The notes beneath the pieces were generated by a model. That model was not told where the DNA came from. It saw only the letters and a list, made by a program, of their open reading frames with translations, and searched no databases. From an uncultured Amaricoccus sp. (GTDB taxonomy: Bacteria; Pseudomonadota; Alphaproteobacteria; Rhodobacterales; Rhodobacteraceae), in assembly GCF_937858865.1 (NCBI RefSeq), contig NZ_CALLYO010000199.1, forward strand, positions 1 through 8,872: 8,872 nucleotides of DNA, in the 5' to 3' direction. The position numbers and the translations under genes are program-made. Below are positions 1 through 5,963 of this stretch, in pieces. How positions within the stretch are numbered: position 1 is the stretch's first letter; the number at the start of each line of letters is the position of its first letter.

Positions 1-628
1 CGGTGGGCGTCGGGGTGCGGAAGGCGCGGCAGGCGAGGACGGCGAGGTTGGCGCGGCGGGCGGGGTCGCGGACCGAGGCGTAGCGGATGACCTCGGTGCC
101 GATCGTGCGGGCGGTGTCGGCGAGGGCCTGGCAGGGTCCGTAGTCGGTGGGGTGGGTCCAGAGGGCCGCGTCGCGGGCGAGCGCGCCGGCGGTCAGGTCG
201 AGGGCGGCGGGGGTGGCGAGGTCGGCGGAGAAGGCGGTGTATTCGGCGGCGTCGTCCGGAAAGGGCGTCTCCGGGCTCTCGGCGTAGAAGAGGAAGCGGT
301 GGAAGGCCATCTCGGCGGCGGCGGTCTCGGGGTGCTCGGCGCCGTACCAGACGCCCGGGGTGAGGCCGGCGCGGCGGAAGCGGGAGCCGCGCGGATAGGG
401 GCGGTAGCGGAAGGGCGTGGCGAGGAGGTAGTCGAGGTGGCGGCCGTCCTCGGGCAAGGGCGGCTTGCTGGCCTCGAGGATGGCCTCGAGGGTCGCCTGC
501 TCGGCGAGGCTGTCGACGAGCTTCAGCGTCGAGACGCGGTGCTGCGCCTCGACGAGGCGCCACGCGGTCCCGGCGAAGGCCCGGGCCTCAGAGCGGAGCG
601 CGGCGGGCGTCCAGGTAGGCGACGACAT
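1..628 (-). CDS. res: RES-domain toxin of a Res-Xre toxin-antitoxin pair, C-terminus cut by window edge
   Basis: Toxin component of a type II toxin-antitoxin module. I translated it by hand from the ATG at 628; 209 residues are visible with no stop, so the C-terminus lies beyond the left edge. Characteristic stretches are WTPAALRSEARAFAGTAWR (residues 6-24), EAQHRVSTLKLVDSL (27-41), LDYLLATPFRY (65-75), GSRFRRAG (81-88), ETAAAEMAFHR (101-111), DPTDYGP-like TDYGPCQALAD (161-171) and IRYASVRDPA (181-190). The family is named for conserved Arg, Glu and Ser; likely equivalents are R83, E106 and S185. Characterised RES toxins (MbcT, ParT, P. putida Res) act on NAD+ or ADP-ribosylate a target, and have an ADP-ribosyltransferase-like fold. 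The start lies 41 bp inside the antitoxin gene in another frame, the usual res-xre layout, with a weak AGGG 8 nt upstream. Family lengths of roughly 220-240 residues imply that only a short tail is missing. The family call is firm; the biochemical target is unknown. Confidence 0.9.
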   Translation of the reverse strand, partial: MSSPTWTPAALRSEARAFAGTAWRLVEAQHRVSTLKLVDSLAEQATLEAILEASKPPLPEDGRHLDYLLATPFRYRPYPRGSRFRRAGLTPGVWYGAEHPETAAAEMAFHRFLFYAESPETPFPDDAAEYTAFSADLATPAALDLTAGALARDAALWTHPTDYGPCQALADTARTIGTEVIRYASVRDPARRANLAVLACRAFRTPTPT

Positions 629-968
629 CGGCGAGGCCCTGCACCGAGGTGATGCGCTCGGCCGGGCGGGCGCCGAGGGCGGCGTTCGGGGCGAGGAGCC
701 AGGCGCGCGCCACCGCCTCGTCGCCGGTGATCGCGTCGAGCGAGCGGAAGACGCGCACGAGGAGGGCGGCGAGCTCGAAGGGCTTTGTGCGCTCGGCGAG
801 CGCGGCCTCGCCGCTGCGGAGGCGGGAAACCTGCGCCTCGGAGACGCCGAGCACCTCGGCGAGGCGGCGGCCGGAGATGCCGAGCCGCTCGGCGGCGCGG
901 ACGGCGGCGCGGGTGAGGATGGCCCCGGGGTCGGGCGCGGCGGCGGGCTGGCGGCGGGCGGTCGGCAT
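588..968 (-). CDS. xre: Xre/MbcA/ParS-family antitoxin (DUF2384)
   Basis: A 126-residue antitoxin and probable autorepressor. A helix-turn-helix of Xre type spans about residues 30-52 (ISGRRLAEVLGVSEAQVSRL then RSGE). The C-terminal toxin-binding domain covers about 66-123 and shows the family landmarks R75, GDEA (82-85), AWLLAPNAALGARP (89-102), the SVQGLADVV segment and YLD (118-120). In this family the C-terminal tail inserts into the active-site cleft of the RES toxin. The gene precedes the toxin gene and overlaps it by 41 bp, so the two are expected to be co-translated. ATG at 968 is supported by a strong purine-rich ribosome-binding site 7 nt upstream. Two inverted repeats in the promoter are the probable operators. 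Family assignment is from recognised motifs and the pairing with a RES protein. Confidence 0.92.
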   Translation of the reverse strand: MPTARRQPAAAPDPGAILTRAAVRAAERLGISGRRLAEVLGVSEAQVSRLRSGEAALAERTKPFELAALLVRVFRSLDAITGDEAVARAWLLAPNAALGARPAERITSVQGLADVVAYLDARRAPL

Positions 969-975
969 CGGCGGG

Positions 976-985
976 TCCTTTCCTT
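976..985 (-). promoter_or_regulatory. Ribosome-binding site of the antitoxin, overlapping an operator arm
   Basis: The minus strand reads AAGGAAAGGA, ending 7 nt before the ATG at 968. It is a strong Shine-Dalgarno-like stretch. Seven of its ten bases (979-985) also belong to the promoter-proximal inverted repeat, so the operator and translation signal share sequence. Confidence 0.6.
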
Positions 986-1019
986 GAGGAAATATAATGC
1001 GGGAATCTTCCTGAGGAAA
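979..1019 (-). promoter_or_regulatory. Two candidate Xre operators (inverted repeats in tandem)
   Basis: The minus strand has TTTCCTCAAGGAAA at 992-979 (arms TTTCCT/AGGAAA, 2-nt centre) and TTTCCTCAGGAA at 1019-1008 (arms TTCCT/AGGAA around a 1-nt centre). The shared octamer TTTCCTCA recurs with a 27-bp period. A further GGAA-TTCC pair at 1002-1011 overlaps the distal copy. Placement on both sides of the -10 box and directly before the antitoxin gene fits negative autoregulation by the antitoxin or the toxin-antitoxin complex. That the Xre protein binds here is inference from position and symmetry. Confidence 0.6.
991..1019 (-). promoter_or_regulatory. Candidate promoter of the toxin-antitoxin operon
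   Basis: On the minus strand a -10 box TATATT (996-991, five of six matches to TATAAT) lies 17 bp from a weak -35 TTTCCT (1019-1014). It is the most AT-rich short stretch in the left half of a very GC-rich window. The -35 coincides with the distal inverted repeat, and the -10 touches the proximal one. A start about 7 nt downstream of the -10 gives a leader of only about 15-20 nt. It sits immediately after the deaminase stop codon at 1022, so any further upstream promoter elements lie in coding sequence. Confidence 0.5.
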
Positions 1020-1021
1020 GG

Positions 1022-2296
1022 TCAGAGTCGGTGGCGGCGGTCGGTGGTGGCCGGGCGGCCGGGGAGGGTCAGGCGCGGGCGGGAGCGGGGGCGCTCGGAG
1101 ACGATGCGGCCGCGGGAGACGACGAGGAGGCGGTCGGGGCGGAGGCGGAGGGCCTCGATCGGGTCGGCAGCGTCGAGGATGACGAGGCTGGCGCGGGCGC
1201 CCGGGCGGAGGCCGTAGTCCGGGAGGTTGAGGATGCGGGCGTTGTCCTCGGTGACCATGGCGAAGCAGGCGCGCATGTCGTCGGGGCTGGTCATCTGGGC
1301 GACGTGGAGGCCCATGAAGGCGACGTCGAGCATGTCGGCGGTGCCGAGCGAATACCAGGGGTCGCGGACGCAGTCCTGGCCCCAGCCGACGGTGACGCCC
1401 TGGGCGCGGAGCTCCCTGACGCGGGTGAGGCCGCGGCGCTTGGGGAAGGTGTCGTGGCGGCCCTGGAGGGTGATGTTGATGAGGGGGTTCGGGATTGCCG
1501 CGACGCCGGCCTCGGCGATGAGCGGGAGGAGCTTGGAGACGTAGTAGTTGTCCATGCTGTGCATGGAGGTGAGGTGGGAGCCGGCGGCGCGGCCCGCGAG
1601 GCCGAGGCGGAGGGTCTCGGCGGCCAGCGTCTCGATGTGGCGGGAATGCGGGTCGTCGGTCTCGTCGCAGTGGAGGTCGAGCATGAGGCCGCGGGCGGCG
1701 GCGAGCTCGGCGAGGGTGCGGATGGAGCGGGCGCCGTCCTCCATCGTGCGTTCGAAGTGGGGGATGCCGCCGACGACGTCGACGCCGCGGTCCAGCGCGC
1801 GGGTGAGGTTCTGGAGGCCGGTTTCGGTGCGGAAGAGGCCGTCCTGGGGGAAGGCGACGAGCTGCAGGTCGAGGTAGGGGGCGACCTTCTCGCGGACGTC
1901 GAGGAGGGCTTCGACGCCGATGAGGCGGTCGTCGGTGGTGTCGACGTGGGAGCGGATGGCGAGGAGGCCCATGGAGACGGCCCAGTCGCAGTAGGCGAGG
2001 GCGCGGTCGCGGATTTCCTCGGCGGTGGCGGTGGCGCGGAGCTCGCCCCAGAGGGCGATGCCTTCGAGCAGCGTGCCGGAGGCGTTGATGCGGGGGAGGC
2101 CGTAGGAGAGGGTCGCGTCCATGTGGAAATGCGGGTCGACGAAGGGCGGGGAGACGAGGTCGCCGGTGGCGTCGATGGTGCGGTGGGCGTCAGTCGGCAG
2201 GTTGCCGATGGCGACGATGGTGTCGCCGGTGATGCCGATGTCGGCGACCGTGCCGTCGGGGAGGGTGCCGCCCTTGATCAGGAGGTCGAGGGGCAT
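1022..2296 (-). CDS. codA: CodA-family cytosine deaminase; candidate 5-methylcytosine deaminase
   Basis: A 424-residue metal-dependent amidohydrolase, close in length to E. coli CodA (427). CodA converts cytosine to uracil and ammonia in the cytosol. Recognisable CodA segments are PPFVDPHFHMD (50-60), LDLQLVAFPQDG (142-153), VVGGIPHFE (174-182), LHCDETDD (208-215), ASH-equivalent GSHLTSMHS (239-247), NPLINITLQGR (270-280), PKRRGLTRV (285-293) and DPWYSLGTADM (312-322). Equivalents of CodA metal and catalytic residues are all present: H56, H58, Q151, H209, E212, H241, D308 and W314. The residue after the metal-ligand Asp is Cys309, where CodA has Asp314, and the residue before it is Gln307 instead of His. 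Loss of Asp314 marks characterised 5-methylcytosine deaminases. The ATG at 2296 overlaps the permease stop as TGATG, with GGAGAG 5 nt upstream (2302-2307). The last 20 or so residues are a basic, disordered-looking tail. It closes the importer operon. Family call is firm; substrate is inference. Confidence 0.92.
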   Translation of the reverse strand: MPLDLLIKGGTLPDGTVADIGITGDTIVAIGNLPTDAHRTIDATGDLVSPPFVDPHFHMDATLSYGLPRINASGTLLEGIALWGELRATATAEEIRDRALAYCDWAVSMGLLAIRSHVDTTDDRLIGVEALLDVREKVAPYLDLQLVAFPQDGLFRTETGLQNLTRALDRGVDVVGGIPHFERTMEDGARSIRTLAELAAARGLMLDLHCDETDDPHSRHIETLAAETLRLGLAGRAAGSHLTSMHSMDNYYVSKLLPLIAEAGVAAIPNPLINITLQGRHDTFPKRRGLTRVRELRAQGVTVGWGQDCVRDPWYSLGTADMLDVAFMGLHVAQMTSPDDMRACFAMVTEDNARILNLPDYGLRPGARASLVILDAADPIEALRLRPDRLLVVSRGRIVSERPRSRPRLTLPGRPATTDRRHRL

Positions 2297-3207
2297 CAGC
2301 GCTCTCCGCGGTTGTAGGGGGTCATCAGGGCGGCGGGGACGCGGGCGCGGCGGGACATGATGACGAGGGCGAGGATGGAGAGGGCGTAGGGGAGCATGAG
2401 GAAGACCTGGTAGGGGATGGCGGCGCCGAGCGTCTGCTGCAGGCGGATCTGGTAGGCGTCGAAGGCGGCGAAGAGGAGGGCGCCGAGGAGGGCGCGGCCG
2501 GGGTGCCAGGCGCCGAAGACGACGAGCGCGATGCAGATCCAGCCGCGGCCGTTCACCATCTCGAAGAAGAAGGAGGAGAAGGCGGAGAGGGTGAGGAAGG
2601 CGCCGCCGACGGCCATGAGGCCGGAGCCTATGGTGACGGCGCCGAGGCGGAGGGCGGTGACGGAGAGGCCCTGGGCCTCGACGGCCTGGGGATTCTCGCC
2701 GACGGCGCGGATGGCGAGGCCGAGGGGGGTGCGGGCGAGGACGAAGGCGGTGACGGCGACGGTCAGGAAGGCGAGGTAGGTGAGCGGGGTCTGGGCGAGG
2801 GCGCCGGGGAGCGGGAGCGGCTGGAAGGGGTCGATGCGGGGGGGCGTGGTGACGCGAGGGAGCGCGAGGCGGTAGGCGTAGGAGGCCGCGGCGGTGGCGA
2901 GCAGCGTGATGCCGAGGCCGACGACGTGCTGGGAGAGGCCGAGGGGGACGGTGAGGAGGCCGTGCAGGAGGCCGAAGGCCATGCCGGCGAGGAGCGCGGT
3001 GGCGACGCCGGCCCAGAGGGGGAGGCCGGCGTAGACGGCGAACCAGCCGGTGAAGGCGCCGATGACCATGATGCCCTCGATGCCGAGGTTGAGGACGCCG
3101 GCGCGCTCGCAGATGAGCTCGCCCATGGTGGCGAAGATGAGCGGCGAGGCGATGCGGAGGACGGCGGCCCAGAAGCTGGCGGTGAGGAGGATGTCGAGGT
3201 GCTCCAT
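2296..3207 (-). CDS. BMP-type nucleoside/nucleobase ABC transporter permease, second subunit
   Basis: A 303-residue integral membrane permease that pairs with the other permease to form the translocation channel. It is strongly hydrophobic with about eight to nine predicted membrane segments. Family landmarks are the ERAGVLNLGIEGIM segment (34-47) near the second membrane helix and AVGENPQAVEAQGL (168-181), the cytoplasmic loop likely to contact the ATPase. Both are typical of the smaller permease of the NupQ/YufQ/BmpG kind. The N-terminus MEHLDILLTASFWAAVLRIASP matches the normal start region, so ATG 3207 is preferred although no clear ribosome-binding site precedes it. It is separated from the first permease by a 215-bp gap that may carry its own promoter. 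The stop overlaps the deaminase start (TGATG), which suggests translational coupling. Confidence 0.93.
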   Translation of the reverse strand: MEHLDILLTASFWAAVLRIASPLIFATMGELICERAGVLNLGIEGIMVIGAFTGWFAVYAGLPLWAGVATALLAGMAFGLLHGLLTVPLGLSQHVVGLGITLLATAAASYAYRLALPRVTTPPRIDPFQPLPLPGALAQTPLTYLAFLTVAVTAFVLARTPLGLAIRAVGENPQAVEAQGLSVTALRLGAVTIGSGLMAVGGAFLTLSAFSSFFFEMVNGRGWICIALVVFGAWHPGRALLGALLFAAFDAYQIRLQQTLGAAIPYQVFLMLPYALSILALVIMSRRARVPAALMTPYNRGER

Positions 3208-3232
3208 GGGTCAGGCTCGCGGCACGCCGGGA

Positions 3233-3248
3233 GTCGCACGCGTGCGAC
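3233..3248. repeat. Perfect 16-bp palindrome, candidate operator
   Basis: GTCGCACGCGTGCGAC equals its own reverse complement. It lies 25-40 bp upstream of the second permease start and just downstream of the candidate -10 box, about where transcription would begin. There is no T tract on the downstream (left) side for the minus strand, so it is a poor intrinsic terminator. A protein-binding site is the more natural reading. The binding factor is unknown. Confidence 0.5.
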
Positions 3249-3256
3249 AAAAGGCA

Positions 3257-3284
3257 AGTATCTGGAAACACTCGGGTCTTGCAG
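3257..3284 (-). promoter_or_regulatory. Weak candidate internal promoter before the second permease
   Basis: On the minus strand CTGCAA (3284-3279) and GATACT (3262-3257) are spaced by 16 bp. Both are only partial matches to the sigma-70 consensus. Support comes from the local rise in AT content, the unusual gap in the operon, and the palindrome lying over the predicted start site. It could equally be chance. Confidence 0.25.
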
Positions 3285-3422
3285 ACGCGTTTACCGGATC
3301 TTCAGAAAGGTTTACGCTGGAGGGTGTCGCTCGCCCGTCCCGGGCGGGTGCCTCCGGCGGGCGTGTTTGCGCCGAGATGATGGATGCGGCCGGCGGTGTC
3401 CGGGTGTCGCGCAGGTCTTGCA

Positions 3423-4472
3423 TCACCCGCTCCGGATGCGGAAGCGGGTGAGCTTCAGGGCCGCGACCATGGTGAGGAGCGCGGTCGCGACGAGGATGTC
3501 GGCGATGTAGCTCGGGACGCCGGCGGCGCGCGACATGGAGTCGGCGCCGACGAAGACGCCGGCGACGAAGACGCCCGCGACGACGACGCCGAGCGGGTGC
3601 AGCATGGCGAGCATGGCGACGATGATGCCGGTGTAGCCGAAGCCCGGGGAGAGATCGAGCGTCAGGTTGCCCTTGAGGCCGGCGACCTCGGAGAAGCCGG
3701 CGAGGCCGGCGAGGCCGCCGGAGAGGATCGCCGTGCGAAGGAGGACGCGGGGGACTGGCATGCCGGCGAAGGCGGCGGCCGCCGGGTTCTCGCCGACGGC
3801 GCGCATCTCGAAACCCAGGGTGGTGCGGGCCATGATCGCCCAGGTGACGAGCGCGGCGGCGAGGGCGAGGGCGAAGCCCCAGTGCAGGCGGAGGCCGCTG
3901 ACGAGGCGCGGCAGGCGGGCGTCCGGGACGAGGGCCGGGGACTGCGGCCAGCCGAGGGAGAGGGGGTCCTTGAGCGGGCCCTCGAGCAGCATCGAGACGA
4001 AGAGGAGCATGATGAAGTTGAGGAGGAGGGTCGTGACGACCTCGTCGACGCCGAAGCGGACCTTGAGGAAGGCGGGGCCGAGGAGGAGGACGGCGCCGGC
4101 GGCGAAGGCGGTGAGGGCGAGGAGCGGCAGGAGGAGCGGGGCCGGGGCGGCGACGGCGCCGGTGCCGAGGAGGACGGTGGTGAGGGCGCCGGCGTAGAGC
4201 TGGGCCTCGGCGCCGATGTTCCAGAGCCGCGCGCGGAAGGCGACGGCGACGGCGAGGCCGGTGAAGATGAGGGGCGTGGCGCGGTTCAGGGTCTCGAGGA
4301 GGGCGAAGCGGGAGCCGGCGGCGCCCTTCAGGATCAGGCCGAAGACGGCGAGGGGGTTGGCGCCGGCGAGGGCGGCGAGGGCGGCGCCGATGGCGAGGGT
4401 GAGCGCTAGGGCGGCGAGGGGGAGGCCGAGGAGGCGCGCCGGGGTGGGCGCGGCAATCGGCTCAAGCCGCAT
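3423..4472 (-). CDS. BMP-type nucleoside/nucleobase ABC transporter permease, first subunit
   Basis: A 349-residue integral membrane permease, the larger partner of the importer channel (NupP/YufP/BmpF kind). A first hydrophobic segment spans about 13-37, followed by several more to residue 338. Landmarks are FRARLWNIGAEAQLYAG (79-95), typical of the family near the second or third membrane helix, FGVDEVVTTLLLNFIMLL (140-157), and the coupling loop FEMRAVGENPAAAAFAGM (221-238). The ATG at 4472 lies 11 bp inside the end of the ATPase gene; it gives a normal N-terminus and an overlap typical of co-translated transporter subunits. No good ribosome-binding site is visible before it, which again suggests coupling. 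Ends in a basic cytoplasmic tail, RFRIRSG. Confidence 0.93.
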   Translation of the reverse strand: MRLEPIAAPTPARLLGLPLAALALTLAIGAALAALAGANPLAVFGLILKGAAGSRFALLETLNRATPLIFTGLAVAVAFRARLWNIGAEAQLYAGALTTVLLGTGAVAAPAPLLLPLLALTAFAAGAVLLLGPAFLKVRFGVDEVVTTLLLNFIMLLFVSMLLEGPLKDPLSLGWPQSPALVPDARLPRLVSGLRLHWGFALALAAALVTWAIMARTTLGFEMRAVGENPAAAAFAGMPVPRVLLRTAILSGGLAGLAGFSEVAGLKGNLTLDLSPGFGYTGIIVAMLAMLHPLGVVVAGVFVAGVFVGADSMSRAAGVPSYIADILVATALLTMVAALKLTRFRIRSG

Positions 4473-5961
4473 GGTCGAAGCCGTGGCCGGCCATCCAGGC
4501 GCCGAGCTCGGCCTGGCTGGTTGTGCCGCGCGGGAAGGAGGGCGAGAGGCGACCGGCGCTGATGACGCGGATCTCGTCGGAAAGGGCCTGCACCTCGTCG
4601 AGATCCTCGGAGATGAGCAGGATGGCAGCGCCACGGGCGCGGGCCTCGAGGAGGCGGGCGTGGACGTAGGCGACGGCGCCGACGTCGAGGCCACGGGTGG
4701 GCTGGTTGGCGAGGATCATCCTGGGCTCGGGCGAGAGGGCGCGGCCGAGGATGAGTTTCTGCATGTTGCCGCCCGAAAGCAGCGAGATGCGGGTGTCGGG
4801 GCCGGGGCAGCGGACGTCGTAGCCGGCGATGATCTCCTCGGCGAAGCTGCGGGCGGCGCGCCAGTCGATCCAGCTGCGGTGGCTGAAGGGGGGCCGACCA
4901 TAGGCTTCGAGGATGGCGTTCTCGGTGAGGGTCATGGCGGCGATGGTGCCGGTGCGGTGGCGATCCTCGGGGATGCGGGCGATGCCACGGGCGATGGCGG
5001 CCTGGGGCGACCAGCCGGGGCCGGCTGGGAGGCCGGCGGCCTGCATCTCGCCGGAGGTCGGCGCGAGGGTGCCGGCGATGAGGGCGGCCAGCGCGGACTG
5101 GCCGTTGCCGGAGACGCCGGCGAGGCCGGTGATGCGGCCGCCCCTGAGGGTGAGGTCGATGGCGGAAAGGCCGGGGGCGGAGACGGCGCGGAGCTCGAGG
5201 AGGGGCGGGCCTTCCGGGACCGGCGGGATCTCCTGGGTGGGGAGGTCGGCGCCGACCATCAGGCGGGCGAGCTGGTGGCGGTCGGTGTCGCGGGTTCGGA
5301 CCTCGCCGACGAGGCGGCCGTGGCGGAGGACGAGGACGCGGTCGGAGACTGCGAGGACCTCGCGCAGCTTGTGGGAGATGAAGACGATGGAGAGGCCCTG
5401 CGCCACGGCGAGGCGGAGGGTGCGGAAGAGGGCCTCGGTCTCCTGCGGGGTGAGGACGGCGGTGGGCTCGTCGAGGATGAGGATGCGGGCGTCGCGCCAG
5501 AGCGCCTTCAGGATCTCGACGCGCTGGCGCTCGCCGACGGCGAGGTCGGCGACGCGGGCGGCGGGGTCGACCTCGAGGCCGAAGCGGCGGGCGAGGTCGC
5601 GGATGCGGGCGCGGGCGTCGCCCTGGCCGAGGCGCCAGAGCGGGCGGGTGCCGAGGAGGATGTTTTCCGCCACGGTGAGGTTGTCGGCCAGCGTGAAATG
5701 CTGGTGGACCATGCCGACGCCGGCGGCGAGGGCGGCGCGGGGGTGGCCGGGCGGCAGCGCGGTCCCCATGACCTCGACGGTGCCGCTGTCGGCGGTGTAG
5801 TGGCCGAAGAGGATGTTCATCAGCGTGGTCTTGCCGGCGCCGTTCTCGCCGAGAAGGGCAATGACCTCGCCCTTTTGCAGGGCGAAGCTGATGTCGTCGT
5901 TGGCGAGCTGGGCGCCGAAGCGCTTGGTGATGCCTTTGAGGCGGAGGACCGTCTCGGGCAC
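4462..5961 (-). CDS. Tandem-domain ATPase of the BMP-type nucleoside/nucleobase ABC importer
   Basis: A 499-residue cytosolic ATPase with two nucleotide-binding domains in one chain. The first has Walker A GENGAGKT (38-45), Q-loop Q86, signature region AVGERQRVEI (141-150), Walker B LILDEP (161-166) and switch His197. The second has a degenerate Walker A, AGVSGNGQSA (281-290) without Lys, a good signature LSGGNMQK (395-402), Walker B-like MILANQPTRGLD (415-426) without the catalytic Glu, and Glu452 in place of the switch His. This asymmetry is normal for the NupO/YufO class, leaving one full hydrolytic site set. The chosen start is GTG at 5961, 2 nt after the stop of the binding-protein gene; no ATG exists before the Walker A, and VPETVLRLKGITKRFG is a standard N-terminus. 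The upstream bases do not form a clear ribosome-binding site, so reinitiation after the preceding gene is likely. Confidence 0.92.
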   Translation of the reverse strand: MPETVLRLKGITKRFGAQLANDDISFALQKGEVIALLGENGAGKTTLMNILFGHYTADSGTVEVMGTALPPGHPRAALAAGVGMVHQHFTLADNLTVAENILLGTRPLWRLGQGDARARIRDLARRFGLEVDPAARVADLAVGERQRVEILKALWRDARILILDEPTAVLTPQETEALFRTLRLAVAQGLSIVFISHKLREVLAVSDRVLVLRHGRLVGEVRTRDTDRHQLARLMVGADLPTQEIPPVPEGPPLLELRAVSAPGLSAIDLTLRGGRITGLAGVSGNGQSALAALIAGTLAPTSGEMQAAGLPAGPGWSPQAAIARGIARIPEDRHRTGTIAAMTLTENAILEAYGRPPFSHRSWIDWRAARSFAEEIIAGYDVRCPGPDTRISLLSGGNMQKLILGRALSPEPRMILANQPTRGLDVGAVAYVHARLLEARARGAAILLISEDLDEVQALSDEIRVISAGRLSPSFPRGTTSQAELGAWMAGHGFDHAA

Positions 5962-5963
5962 GG

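Larger units (their letters stand above)
3208..3422. other. 215-bp intergenic gap within the importer operon
   Basis: Noncoding spacer between the two permease genes, an unusual break in an otherwise overlapping gene cluster. Its middle (about 3243-3320) is clearly more AT-rich than the flanking genes. It holds a candidate promoter (3257-3284), a perfect 16-bp palindrome (3233-3248), a short GC hairpin (3332-3346) and a 9-bp direct repeat GGTCTTGCA (3275-3283 and 3414-3422). A 70-codon frame spans the gap but does not look like coding sequence (see rejected items). Confidence 0.7.

Noticed and set aside
1022..3271. A 749-codon minus-strand frame that appears to fuse a basic domain to the deaminase.
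   Set aside because: The first 325 codons are an Arg/Pro/His-rich shadow of the second permease. The deaminase has its own ATG and ribosome-binding site at 2296.
3332..3346. Hairpin CGCCCG-TCC-CGGGCG after the first permease, considered as an intrinsic terminator.
   Set aside because: The stem is only 6 bp, there is no T tract, and GC-rich DNA forms such pairings easily. A terminator here would also cut off the second permease.
3275..3422. Direct repeat GGTCTTGCA (3275-3283, 3414-3422), considered as target-site or deletion scar of a mobile element.
   Set aside because: The intervening 130 bp has no terminal inverted repeats or transposase remnant, and a 9-bp match is only mildly unlikely in this length.
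3211..3423. A 70-codon minus-strand frame filling the gap between the permeases, starting as TGATG with the first permease stop and ending 3 bp before the second permease.
   Set aside because: The spacing is tempting, but only about 64% of its codons end in G or C, far below its neighbours. The product is a Pro/Arg/Thr/Ser mixture with no membrane segment or motif, and no ribosome-binding site is visible.
4462..5200. Degenerate second ATPase domain (no Walker A Lys, no catalytic Glu, Glu in place of switch His), considered as evidence of a decayed gene.
   Set aside because: The same asymmetry is usual in the second domain of BMP-type nucleoside importers, and the frame is intact.
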